Of a DNA stretch of 64,000 bases, positions 28,801-38,215 are shown in pieces. Source of the stretch: Pseudo-nitzschia pungens (lineage: Eukaryota; Bacillariophyta; Bacillariophyceae; Bacillariales; Bacillariaceae); the NCBI GenBank assembly GCA_037355855.1, contig CM074768.1, forward strand, positions 1,116,001 to 1,180,000. The letters run 5' to 3'. How positions within the stretch are numbered: position 1 is the first letter of the stretch; every line of letters starts with the position of its first letter. The notes below the pieces were generated by a model that was given only the letters and a program-made list of their open reading frames with translations, was not told the DNA's origin and made no database searches. A program made the position numbers and the translations under genes.

Positions 28801-31683
28801 TATCGTTCCATTGCTGACATGCCCGGTGACTTCTCCGTTGCTGACAAGAATGGCAATCGAGCTACCCTGGATCGTTTTGAAGTTGACCATGCTGACAAGA
28901 CTCTTGGGGTTTTTATCTCCATGGATGGCAATGAGGAAGCACAGATTGCTCACATGCAGTCCCAGTCTCAGTCTTTTGGCTCTCAGCTCAAGGCTTCCAA
29001 GTGTGAGAAGCGCGCATCCCTCTACACCTTCAAGTATTCTTTCATGAAGTCTGTTGAATACCCCATGCCTGTCACGCAACTTGATGAGGCCACTTGGACT
29101 AAGATAATTCACCCAGCTCTTGTTCCTGTGCTGAATAAAGCAGGGATGTCACGGACATTTCCCAGACATGTGTTCTATGGTCCTTCCCTCTATCAAGGCT
29201 TTGGTTTCATTCATCCCTACCTCCTCCAAGAGTTCAGTCATATTGCCACCCTCTTTCAGGAATCAGTCAGGTCCTCCCAAACTGGTCGGATTCTCAGGCT
29301 AACTGCTGAGTCTCTACGGCTCGAACTTGGCATTCCTCTCCATCTTGGTGTCACACCATATCATCCTTTTGCTTCCTACGTCACTCCTTGCTGGTACAAA
29401 CATGTGTGGAAGTTTTTCTCTGTTCACCCTGTGAGCTTGTTTGAAGACTTCCCAGATCTTCCTCTGTTACGTTCCAATGACTGTTATCTCATGCAAGCCT
29501 TTGTCAACTCTGGCTTCAGAGGTGCTGACTTGTCCCTCTTGAATCACATGCGCATGTCCCTCAAGGCTATTTCCCTTGCTGACATTTGTACTCCAGATGG
29601 AAAAAGACTCTCTCCCATGGCTTTCCAGCTGACCTCCTCCAATCACTTGAGGGATCATCTTGACTGGCCGAGATGTCCTCCATCTTGGCCTCCAGCAGCA
29701 AAGCGCTTATGGACTAAGGCACTTCAGACCTGTTTTCTTCCCCCTTGTCCACTCCCTGCAGCCAGGGCACTGGCTCCTTCTTTTCATCTTGGGCATTGGC
29801 TCTCTCCCCAGACAGCTTCTCTCTGGCCTTGGTTTTTGTCTCCATCTACCAACAGAATATTCTTCAAAACTTCTACTGGCTGGATTGTGAGCACCTCCCA
29901 GGGCAGGGGCAGATACAGGGTCACTTCTGAACTCATTTCTGACAAACCAGCCTGTGCTGATGTGCTTGTCTGCCCTGTTATTTGCGGACAAGTTGTACGC
30001 GTGGTTGGGTCCTCAGCCTTTGTCTCCGAACCTCCTGACATGGATCCTCTGGTGTACAATCCTTTTGATTCTCTTCCAGACTCCCCTGCAGATGCCTTTG
30101 ATGCACTCTGTGCGTCTCCAAGAGTACTTCTCCACAAATATTCCCTACCACAGGCTGGCTGTCAGCACCTTGTTGATGCTATCCAGAGTGGTACTGCCAG
30201 TGCTGTATGTGATGGTTCATTTGATCCTGACCTTCTCAGAGGAACTTCTGCTTTCATTTTGTCACCCAATACCTCCACCAAGACTGCTTCATTGTTCCTC
30301 ACTGGCTGTAATTTTGTCAGTGGATCTCCTGAGGATCAGTCATCCTACAGGAGTGAACTGGCGGGTATCATTGGAGTTCTCACCTGTTGCACTGCTCTGG
30401 TGAATCTTTTTGATATTGCTTCTGGCTCTATCACTATTGCTCTGGATGGTGACACAGCTCTCAAACAGGCTCAGGGATCTTGGCCTTTGGTTATTTCCCA
30501 GAAGTCTTTTGATTATGTTTATGTCATCAGAAACATGATTTCTGCCCTGCCAATCTCTGTGCACTTTCAGTGGGTTCAGGGCCATCAAGCTGGAATCTTT
30601 CTTGATTGGTGGGCCCTTCGCAATCATCAGGTTGACAGCATGGCAAAGGCCTTTCTCTCTGTTCATAGAGCTTCGGCCCATCACTATCCCAGACTTGTGT
30701 TTGAGCCTTGGGCATTTTCTCTCAATGGATGCAAGTGTTCAAGGTTTGATCAGAATGCTCTGCATGTTGCCATTTCTGGTCCTCCTCTTCTTAAATACTG
30801 GCAGACCCACCATGATATTCCCATTCCACAACCTGTTTTGAGTTCCATCCATTGGTGTGCCCATCTGTCTGCCTTCAAGCGATTACCTCCTGGCATGCAA
30901 TGGTGGTTTGTCAAATTTGCTTCTGGATGCATTGGTGTTGGCAACCAACTACTTCACTACCAGTATCAGGATCACTCCCGGTGCCCATTGTGTGATGCAG
31001 ACAACGAGAAGGTCTCTCATGTGCTCTCCTGCAAGGACACTGGGGCAGTACAGCACAGTGTGTCAGCTTTCAAGGGACCACTGCAGAAGAGGCTTGAAGT
31101 TGAACAAACTGATCCATCATTGGTTGTTGCCATTGTGGATCTTCTCACCAGAGTTCGGAAGGGCCAGACCATTTATCCATCATCCTACTCACTTGCAATT
31201 GCGTCTGCTGTCAGGGCACAGAGGACTATTGGCTGGCACAACTGGCTTCTTGGTAGGTGGTCTCCTCGCTGGTACCAAATTCAGGCTGACTACTACTCCC
31301 ACATTGGAAGCAAGCGCTCTCCCAAACGTTGGGCTACAGCTGTCATCCATCAGTTCTTTCTTACCTCCTGGGATCTTTGGACTTATCGGAATGAACGACT
31401 CCATGGTCCTGGGGGTACCCTTGATGCTGAACAACACCAATCTCTTGATGCTTCCATCACTTCAGAATTGGCCATTGGTGCAGCTGGTGCACTTCCCCAG
31501 TCACACTCCCTGTTACAAACCCCTTTCCACGTCCTACAAGGTTACACCCTGACTGCCAAGCGGCAGTGGCTTGCAACCATCCACCTTGCAAGGAAGCAAT
31601 ATGCAGCGCCTGTTCCACCAGTGCAGCCATACCAACAAGAGGCTGCTCTTCTCAGAGCCTGGCTTACTGGACCTCAGGGTTGA
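25843..31683 (+). CDS. LINE A ORF2: endonuclease, reverse transcriptase, RNase H
   Basis: 1946 residues. AP-type endonuclease about 70-340, closing with PIDAIWVS and the SDHRML catalytic motif near 327; reverse transcriptase about 640-1150 with a DAKGCYDRIS motif, GCGQGNGIGPTLW and the FVDD catalytic box near 922; RNase H about 1450-1600 with the acidic residues in CDGSFD, YRSELAG, ALDGDT and QVDSMAK; then a C-terminal zinc motif CPLCDADNEKVSHVLSC near 1712. The protein would nick target DNA and prime cDNA synthesis from the element RNA. The frame is open from 25771, but ATG 25843 is preferred because of the overlap with the ORF1 stop. No inactivating change was seen. Confidence 0.93.
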   Translation: MVSSSDMRCDGMPSNPNPINASPVSPFSPSDSSPVPHFVQLTLHGESLAAKDSDTFGHSFPQAPSSNSTIITFQNIGPQRRAAFMSMSKHNARQFVKSNASVALFAEHCLNESKLLPCDLFNRRMKNVSPSSFSYLANNKHEASDCSWLQPGGTGFSIDQLFSSHKIAHGADPSGLGRWSFVKFQGRDGYTVTMFSAYCPVENDRDLGSVWNQQYRYFQAAENLFSPNPCILFHRDLTAALKVCLGAGDQVILGIDQNADVRTNGLSFELQALGFRDAILTRHSTSSPPATHNRNNTRTPIDAIWVSENVDVLRAGYCPFGGAYGMESDHRMLWIEVCNCSLMGKHLPPPVSFSHSKLQSSNPHLRQRYFKRVRHSFLKAGVFSLQAKLEHLLAQFQSGDISVRADLITTYEVLHETSTSLRLSVEQNLCHTRAGLVPWSPKLQVYRDTIDFWRRVVKLRQGVSTSHTVLKRLACKLSLYKGEHSDLSSAILHLKQAYRQYRAVKKLAPSWRDSFNQGLVDALLAEGKPHNQNASQIRARMRRERLQRELGLAARSIRGRVNKSAVLRAIAVGHDGVEQVLESQSTMVPAMAESNVRRQQQCLGTPSMTPSFIQDFGYLGTAHASAQVLDGTYNPPPATDKYLSEFLSCLKVPASILRLPPFDYSVCPADNAAAWKRQRERTASEPSCLSFAHHKAFALDPQLNKFDTLLRSVPLIVGFSPSAWQVITDVEIFKKPGEYRVDKMRLIQLMSPEFQINNKMIGRRILAYAERANAVAVDQHGSRKHHKAINTCLNKKLICDVLRQKRRSGAVAMNDAKGCYDRISHPIAGLTLQSFGVPAHVCEVLLSTLQHAKHHIKTGFGRSGPVYGDEPVPLSGCGQGNGIGPTLWALVSTIVFRMMQQAGHGVHLITSLSLQLVSLVGFAFVDDTDLFCAGSDSSTSGEELAVDFQEALDRWAGGIIATGGAIEPAKSFCYLIDFKWNGSGWDYRSIADMPGDFSVADKNGNRATLDRFEVDHADKTLGVFISMDGNEEAQIAHMQSQSQSFGSQLKASKCEKRASLYTFKYSFMKSVEYPMPVTQLDEATWTKIIHPALVPVLNKAGMSRTFPRHVFYGPSLYQGFGFIHPYLLQEFSHIATLFQESVRSSQTGRILRLTAESLRLELGIPLHLGVTPYHPFASYVTPCWYKHVWKFFSVHPVSLFEDFPDLPLLRSNDCYLMQAFVNSGFRGADLSLLNHMRMSLKAISLADICTPDGKRLSPMAFQLTSSNHLRDHLDWPRCPPSWPPAAKRLWTKALQTCFLPPCPLPAARALAPSFHLGHWLSPQTASLWPWFLSPSTNRIFFKTSTGWIVSTSQGRGRYRVTSELISDKPACADVLVCPVICGQVVRVVGSSAFVSEPPDMDPLVYNPFDSLPDSPADAFDALCASPRVLLHKYSLPQAGCQHLVDAIQSGTASAVCDGSFDPDLLRGTSAFILSPNTSTKTASLFLTGCNFVSGSPEDQSSYRSELAGIIGVLTCCTALVNLFDIASGSITIALDGDTALKQAQGSWPLVISQKSFDYVYVIRNMISALPISVHFQWVQGHQAGIFLDWWALRNHQVDSMAKAFLSVHRASAHHYPRLVFEPWAFSLNGCKCSRFDQNALHVAISGPPLLKYWQTHHDIPIPQPVLSSIHWCAHLSAFKRLPPGMQWWFVKFASGCIGVGNQLLHYQYQDHSRCPLCDADNEKVSHVLSCKDTGAVQHSVSAFKGPLQKRLEVEQTDPSLVVAIVDLLTRVRKGQTIYPSSYSLAIASAVRAQRTIGWHNWLLGRWSPRWYQIQADYYSHIGSKRSPKRWATAVIHQFFLTSWDLWTYRNERLHGPGGTLDAEQHQSLDASITSELAIGAAGALPQSHSLLQTPFHVLQGYTLTAKRQWLATIHLARKQYAAPVPPVQPYQQEAALLRAWLTGPQG

Positions 31684-31985
31684 TTACACTTTGTACCTTG
31701 GTTTTGTCTTCTGTTCCTGCTTCTTATCCTGTCCCATCCCTTTTGATACTGGATCCTATCCCAATATCTTCATTCCCATTTCACTTTCTCTCAAGTCCCT
31801 ATTTTGTGGGACTTGTTTGTCCTTTTTCCCTGCTTGATGTTCAAGGTTTGTTTGAAAATTTGTCGTTCTACCACTTGGGGTCCTGACTCTTTGATGGAGG
31901 CGACGTTAAAGTCTGGTTACAGACTGAGTAATTTAGTTTCACCTTTGGTGATTAAAGTTATTTAACTACGTATATTATTATTATT
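31684..31985 (+). other. LINE A 3' UTR with conserved terminal hairpins
   Basis: Contains an ACTTGGGG..GAGGCGACG block also found twice in LINE B, then hairpin AGTCTG-gtta-CAGACT (31910-31925), hairpin TCACC-ttt-GGTGA (31939-31951) and a TATATTATTATTATT end. In LINE B the second stem reads CCACC/GGTGG, a compensated change. The likely role is recognition by the ORF2 protein during target-primed reverse transcription. Confidence 0.8.
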
Positions 31986-32007
31986 AGGGAGGTATCATTG
32001 AGGAGTT

Positions 32008-32025
32008 GATCTTGGGCTCATAACC
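32008..32025 (-). promoter_or_regulatory. Copia primer-binding site, complementary to an internal tRNA-iMet segment
   Basis: Adjacent to the 5' LTR. On the minus strand it reads GGTTATGAGCCCAAGATC; its complement contains GGGCTCATAACC, the anticodon-loop region of initiator tRNA-Met. This fits half-tRNA priming as known for Drosophila copia, not priming by a tRNA 3' end. Confidence 0.8.
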
Positions 32026-32238
32026 ACTGGTAATATTTCTCTGGTAGAGTTCTGCAGTGAGAAGATTGAGTTGATAACAAAGATATTTCTTAAATTATGA
32101 TTACTTGGGTACCCTATTGGTACGTTTAATTTTCTTACTTTCTTGTTTTGATTCACATGTTCACGAGGATATGCTAATTTTACTTCAACTCTCTGATTCC
32201 CGTCCGGAATGTTCTTTTCAATCACTAATTGTTTGATT
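32026..32238 (-). repeat. Copia 5' LTR
   Basis: 213 bp, partner of 12149-12361 with two substitutions. Followed on the right by GTGGT (32239-32243) and host coding sequence. Confidence 0.9.
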
Positions 32239-32712
32239 GTGGTAGTAGAGAGAGTCTAGGGGTGAGGCGCCGGAAGTGGAAAAGGATGGCAGCGGATACC
32301 CACCAGTAGCAATAGCAACGGCAGCGGCTTGCATTCCGCTGTGGTACGCGGCGACCTCGCGGTAAGAAACCAGGAGCTGGTTCATGCGCTCGAGGTAGGC
32401 TTCCTCGTCCCAATCGCCGCCGCCGTCGTCTTCTTCGTCACCGCCATTCTTGCATTCTTTCTCCTTGTCGTTATTGTTGCAGCAGTCACTGCGGTGTTCC
32501 TCTTGCCGAGTTCCGCAAAAAAATTCGGTGCGGGTGATCTTGCAGCCTTGCTCCGAGACAATCTTCCACATTTCCAAGGCCACGATGACTGTCGTTAGTG
32601 GTAGGGAAATGTCACTGCGGAGAATGTGAGCAAGTATGGTGATCACACACAGGGCCGCGCGGAGGAGCAATGACAAACCGGACCCGCTATTGTTGTTGGT
32701 AGCGCTGGTCAT
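32239..32712 (-). pseudogene. Interrupted host gene, 5' part (N-terminal half)
   Basis: 158 codons from the ATG at 32710-32712; an upstream in-frame frame exists to 32772 but without a better ATG. The N-terminus has a hydrophobic segment (about residues 11-45) that could be a signal anchor or membrane helix. Then come a cysteine-containing stretch and an Asn/Lys/Glu/Asp low-complexity run, and a helical segment. At 32239 the Copia LTR begins; without it the frame continues at 12143 into a basic C-terminus. No family recognised. If the stop just inside the LTR is used, a truncated protein with five LTR-encoded residues would result. Confidence 0.72.
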
Positions 32713-34519
32713 GATGGTTGAAAAAATCGTATCGATGATTCGGCGATGATTGATTCTTACTTCGTAGTTCAATCGAAATATTGTAGTTGGAAGAATGAAC
32801 GAGATCGAATGCCTTTTTGAATTTTATGACGTATCGTTGAATACAAACGTTCATTGCTAATGAATGATTGTGGACGATGATTAGATTCATTCATCTTTTC
32901 CGAACTGTCCGACGCTGAGATGGTGGTTTTCGATAGCAGTTGAAGAACGAGCATCAGATTGCGGCAAGCGAGACTGACATGGGTAGTAACGTGGGAAATC
33001 AAGTGGCGATTTTGAGCTCTGCAGTCGCGCTACGGTAGCTTTACCCTGGCAGTGGAGTGGCGACTCGCTGTACAGTAACACATTATCCACAGCAATAGTA
33101 CAGTGTTGGTACTGAACTCGAAACAAACAGGGGAAAAGTCAAAGGTTGTTGTAAGTTGAAAATGGGAAATGTTTGTGAAGAAACCAGAAACTACGATTAA
33201 CCTTACTCGTAACTTTCGCGCGGGCCTCACCTTTGGATCGATCTGTGAATACTGAATACTGAGACGTGTACACGTACGTTAATTACTTCGTACGTGTACT
33301 CGTACTGTGAGGTTAATTTTTTATTCATCATGAAAGTAAATTTTTCTAACATAGCAAAGTGAACCGAAAAGAAGAACGAAACTAAAAAACAATCGTTTCA
33401 TGCATTCTTCATTAGAGTCTTTAGTTATTGATTGAGAACGAGAATTTGTTCATCATGTGACGTCTTGTTGACAGGTCAAATCCCGACATACTCCTTCGTA
33501 AAAGGATCGTGCACAATGATCGGTGCTCGCTATGACGCCATGTCGGCAGGATCAATTCCAGTTTGGACATCCTACGAGTAAGATTACGTACTTCGTCCAT
33601 TGTAAAAGGTTCGTCCTCTATGATCGGTGTTCGGTTTGTCGGATCCAAATTTCTTTTCACAGCAGTGTCCTGTCGCAACCACTGCGGATGCTTCCGGAAA
33701 GCAGTATCTCTTTTATTGGGGTAGAGGACACTTAGAAGTGGAAGTAAAAGTGAAATCATTAATGCTACGTGCAGTCCATTTGCCCTAGGTAGCAACAGAT
33801 TCATTTGCGACACAACTCATGCTACAACTAGAGAAGGTTTTCCATAAACAACAGAAAGAGCACTCTCATTGTCATTCCCACTACTATTTACTACTTCTCA
33901 TAATAGAATTCGTTCTGTATCCCATGGTTTGCATTATGCGACGACAATCACGTTCGCGTGTTTTTGCAACTGAATCAATGCCACACCCTTGGAGTCCGTT
34001 GCTGGTTCCGAATTCGTGTGTGGGAACATTGCGCTGTGGCTTGTGCCTTTGGTGCAGAAATGATGGAAGCACAACGCAATCCACCAACGTTGAGGACGCG
34101 ATGACGCAGACTTCACCTTCGAAGGTTGTCATCGACAGGCACAGGGACGTCCTCCTGCGCACAGCACCACTTCTTCTGGTATTTGTTTGAGAGTCCCTTC
34201 GCCACCCGTTGTTTCGGATCGGTTTCGCCGCTCATAGAACACTCGATCGATTTGTGCTCGATGTTGAAAGCCCATACGGTAGGCTTGTTTTTAATCTGAG
34301 TTTCTTTATATACCCATACAGAACCATGCTACAACAATACACAGTAATGATGCATACAAGTACGGTAAGGTTACTGCATACCGTTTGTTTTCAAAAGCCA
34401 TACTACGAAATTCCTAACAGCTGTCCTCAAGTCCACGTAGAAATTAGTACATAGGGGCGTAGAACCAACGGACAGCTGTTGGGAATTTTGTAGTACACCC
34501 ATGTCCATCAAAAGATTCT
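32713..34519. other. No supported gene
   Basis: AT-rich; short frames on both strands (for example 33421-33804 minus, 33819-34190 plus) have no recognisable domain and overlap each other's antisense frames. Confidence 0.5.
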
Positions 34520-35088
34520 GTACATGGAAAGCGTTTCTTGCGATGGAACTGACTTAAAGGCCACAAAAAATTCGCCTCAACGTTTGGAAGAATACGGTAC
34601 CAGCAGTACACGTACTGGGGATAGTGAATTTCGATAAAAGTACTCACTTTAGAAATGTTTAACGAGAAAGATTGCTCCCCTTGGATACACGTACCGGTAG
34701 TTGTAAAAGACGGGCCAAGTTTTTACGTCTTATTTTCAATAACGTGGTGACAGATCAATTTCCATCGCGTGAATTGCGAAATAAAGTTACACAGCTCATT
34801 AGTGTACATGGAAAGCGTTTCTTGCGATGGAACTGACTTAAAGGCCACAAAAAATTCGACTCCACGTTTGGAAGAATACGGTACCAGCAGTACACGTACC
34901 GGGGATAGTGAATTTCGATAAAAGTACTCACTTTAGAAATGTTTAACGAGAAAGATTGCTCCCGTTGGATACACGTACCGGTAGTTGTAAAAGACGGGCC
35001 AAGGTTTTACGTCTTACAGTATTTTTAATAACGTGGTGACAGATCAATTTCCATCGCTTGAATTGTGAAATCAAGTTACACAGCTTAT
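34520..35088. repeat. Tandem duplication of a 284-bp segment
   Basis: TACATGGAAAGCGTTTCTTG at 34521 recurs at 34805 and similarity continues for about 280 bp with few differences (for example CGCCTCAACG against CGACTCCACG, plus a small indel near 35020). No ORF. A recent local duplication. Confidence 0.9.
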
Positions 35089-36129
35089 TATTTGTGAGTT
35101 TATCACTCTTTTGTTGAGTTTTCGAAGCACGTGTTTGAGAATCTACTTACGGTTCTATCCATGTCGGTGATGTATAAGTAACCATTATTTTTGGAACCGT
35201 GAAAAACACACGACGAAAACGAAATCGAATGACCTTGCGTGGCGGAACCAATTCTCGAGCATTTATCGTCCCGCTGGGGTGAGCTTTAACTGTTTTCGAT
35301 CTAGCGGAACATGAATATTGTTTCAGCGGAACATGGCTATTGTTTTCAATTTTTCAACGAGATAAAGCAATCCCAGAAAAGAACAAAACAACAACTGTTT
35401 ATGAAATGAGACATTCATAAAGGTGTTGAACTTTGGAAAACGAATATTTATCATTCGGTCACTTTGGATACAAATCAATAATGAAAAACGTCTTTTCAAT
35501 ACTCTACATTTTATATTTATTGCGCAAAGATGACATCATCGGTCGTCAGAGGTCGTTGATTCCTCAAAATGCATTCCTATCTTTCCGTACTTGGGGAGAA
35601 TTTTATTGAATAGCAGTAATAATAGCCAATGACACTAAATTCGACAACATTCAATTACTTAATGATTTGAGCTACTCGTTCTTCGCGCGGAGGTGAAGTG
35701 TGAAAGTCTAGGGGCAAGATCATGTTTTTTAAAACAACTGTGTTTACGATTCCAGTAAACGACCGCCCGCGATTACCTGATGACGAGGCCTTTTCCTCGT
35801 TCTTCTTGGAAAGCACTTCCAGAGTGTACCCGTTCCTACTACGGTAAGATAAGATTTGTACACGGGAACCTCTCGAACAATCCATCAAATTCGATGATAC
35901 AAAAATTAAAGTTCCCCTCGATTTGGTAGTACTTCTGATTCTCACATTTTCCAAACACCGAAGCAGAACGCAACAGCCGAGCGAATAATAATACTCATCC
36001 CCATCAACCGTCTGATTCTTTTAAGAAGAAGAGCACTATAGCCCGATCGTTCTCATTGCCACACATCACTACTGTTTCTTAATCTCACAGCAGATTCTCA
36101 CTGCATTATTTGCGCTATACTTTGCAACA
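35089..36129. other. No supported gene
   Basis: AT-rich spacer upstream of the coiled-coil gene, with one unconvincing 99-codon frame (35655-35954, minus) that lacks an ATG. Confidence 0.5.
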
Positions 36130-37424
36130 ATGGATCCTACAACATCGATTCCCTCTGCAACCAATGCTTCCAGAACGGACTCCGGGACTGTGACCGATTC
36201 GTTGCCGGTGGATTCGTTCTCTCCTCCATCGATTAGCGAGCCGGAGCCCTTTGCCGTGAAAAAAGGCCCGTTACCTTGGAATCCTTCTGCTTCGAGAAGC
36301 ACTGACGACCGCGATCGCCCAACGGATCATGGTAATGACCCTCGTGCGGCGTTCACTTCCCCCATCGAAGGACTCCCAAGTCAGGGTCCCATCCTCGTGA
36401 GACCCTGTGCCAGGACCGAGAAGAGAATGCTGGCATCTGCTCTCAAGGACGCCATGGACGAACTCGATCGCATTTGGAACGTGGAGGAAGAGGGAAACGG
36501 CGGCGGCGAAGAGTACGACGAAGACGACGATCTCACCGTGGAGGAGAACGATTCCTCGAGCCTATCCACGTCGTCGCCCTCGACCTCTTGCGATCGCGTC
36601 CGTCAGACCGCGGCACTGCTAGTCCGGGCTTTTTCCCAGGACGTCTACGATCCAGCCATTCGAGCGTTGACCGAGAACGAGGAGCTCCGGTCCCGGACGG
36701 AAGATCTCACCAACCAGGTTGAATCAAACCTCCGGGAGATCGAGCGCCTTCGAAGATCCGAGCAGCGGTCCAAGGAATCCATCAAGGTGAGTTGATTGGT
36801 ATTGTGCAGTAGAATCCCTTCCTTCGCAGGGCATGGCCCATTTGTCCCCTTCGCGTGACTAGAGTTCGCCATCCATTACTTGCTTCTCATGATTCATTCT
36901 TCTTTTTCTACTCAAACTCACCACAGAATCTACTCAAGGCGGTCGATCGATCCACCGAAGAGGCCAAGGATTCCTCCCAGGCCAAGCTGGTCGAGGCGAA
37001 GCTCCGAGCGGACCTGCTGCAAGCCCGTAAGGAGCGGGACTCTGCGCACCACGAATCCCTGGTTGCCCAACGATCCCTCGAGCTGTTGAAAGAAGACGCC
37101 GAGTCTCTCAAGAAGGAGAAAATCCGCCTCCAACACGAAAACCTCCGTCTCGAGCGGGAAGCCCGGTCGGCCCGGTCCCATGCCGAGGCCCTGAGCACCT
37201 CCATAACCACGAGTTCCGGTGAATCGGTGGACTTTTACAAGCGCAAGGCACGGGACCTCGAGACGCACCTACAGGGAATGACGGCCCGCCTCGCGGAAAA
37301 GAACCAGGAGATCCTGGAGCTACGCCACTGCCGGGATCGGAATCTCTCCCAGAGCCGTCTAGAGGCCCTCCGAGCATGTGGCACCACAACCCCGGTCCAC
37401 AAAAAGGCCCGCGTCACGCGGTGA
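36130..37424 (+). CDS. Two-exon coiled-coil protein, unknown function
   Basis: Exon 1 36130-36786 (219 codons), intron 36787-36926 (140 bp, GTGAGT...CACAG, phase 0), exon 2 36927-37424 ending in TGA. The ATG has a good context (CAACAATGG). Residues 1-100 are Ser/Pro-rich and likely disordered; an acidic Glu/Asp run follows (about 115-150). From about residue 170 to the end the sequence shows dense Leu/Glu/Lys/Arg heptads, predicting a long coiled coil that continues seamlessly across the splice junction. That continuity, plus consensus splice sites, is the support for the intron. The C-terminus is basic (KKARVTR). It may be a structural or scaffold protein; no family is recognised. Confidence 0.75.
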
Positions 37425-37823
37425 GCCGGCACACCTGAGCAAGGCCGCCACCAAAGCGCATTTCATTGTACTCTACCGCACCGCACCATGCCAACCGCAA
37501 TCAATGGGGCACCAACGACGATCGGGGAACGTTCAATCGTTCTCGACTAGTTCGCGGAACTTCGGTCTCCTTCTGGGGAATCGAATGATTTGACGAACAC
37601 TGCTTTGCTTATTATTCAGTTCCAACCGACGATAAGCCTTGTCTCCAACTTCAACTTCCAACTAACTAAGCAACGAGTGAATCGGTTGTTGGAGGGTTGC
37701 CACGTGCAAGAAGGAGAGCCATCCGAATCAACATCCGAATCAACATCCTCACCGCACTGTCCATCACACAGCCAATGGCTTCTCGCAACTACGGACAGCG
37801 ATCCTTATCCATCCTAATCGTTA
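37425..37823. other. No gene seen
   Basis: 3' flank of the coiled-coil gene; no convincing frame. Confidence 0.5.
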
Positions 37824-38215
37824 CAACAACTTTCATCCCACTACTCGCTCACTTGTTTCTGGAAATGTGAAGAAAAACTACCGGAATCACTTGGATCACA
37901 ACAATTTTCATCCCACGACTCACTCACTTTTTTCTGGAAATGTGAAGAAAACTACCGGAATCACTTGCATTGCAACAATTTTCATCCAGCAACGACACAC
38001 TTGTCTATGGCAATGAGAAGAACCATCGAAACCACCACCACTACCGATTTTTACTAATCACTAATGTAGCGTACAGTAGCACTTATACTATTACCATGAC
38101 ACCTATGAACATAAATCCGAATATATCACCATCGTTGTCGCAATACTTTTCATCCAAACAACTCTCTGCTTCCTGGTAACGAGAAGAAGCATCGGAATCA
38201 CCATCACCATCATCA
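37824..38215. repeat. Decaying 75-bp tandem repeat
   Basis: Units starting CAACAA(C/T)TTTCATCC at 37824, 37899 and 37973, with a more diverged unit near 38140. The first two are about 90% alike and share TTTCTGGAAATGTGAAGAAA and ACTACCGGAATCACTTG. Non-coding. Confidence 0.8.

Larger units (their letters stand above)
21093..31985 (+). mobile_element. LINE A: full-length, apparently intact non-LTR retrotransposon
   Basis: About 10.9 kb: 5' UTR with tandem repeats (21093-22892), ORF1 (22893-25850), ORF2 (25843-31683) with endonuclease, RT and RNase H, and a 3' UTR ending in two hairpins and an ATT repeat (to 31985). A 22-bp target duplication flanks it. Presence of an RNase H domain and an AP-type endonuclease places it in the I-like group of LINEs. 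Both ORFs are uninterrupted and it lies in an already young Copia insertion, so it is recent and possibly active. It landed immediately downstream of the Copia primer-binding site. Confidence 0.92.
12149..32238 (-). mobile_element. Ty1/copia retrotransposon (CoDi-like) carrying two nested LINEs
   Basis: On the minus strand: 5' LTR (32026-32238), primer site (32008-32025), short leader, gag (21041 to 19221), pol (19220 to 12394, split by LINE B), polypurine tract (12362-12370) and 3' LTR (12149-12361). Integrase before RT is the Copia order. A 5-bp duplication GTGGT flanks it (12144-12148 and 32239-32243). The LTRs differ at 2 of 213 positions, so insertion is recent. Without the two LINEs the element is about 7.1 kb. 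It has at least one in-frame TGA within gag, one at the gag-pol border and a frameshift in pol, so it is probably defective. Confidence 0.9.

Noticed and set aside
33421..34190. Small genes on either strand
   Set aside because: Around 125 codons each, no recognisable domain, and competing antisense frames; a hydrophobic N-terminus on the minus frame (ATG 33804) is not enough.
35655..35954. 99-codon minus-strand gene
   Set aside because: No ATG start and no recognisable feature.
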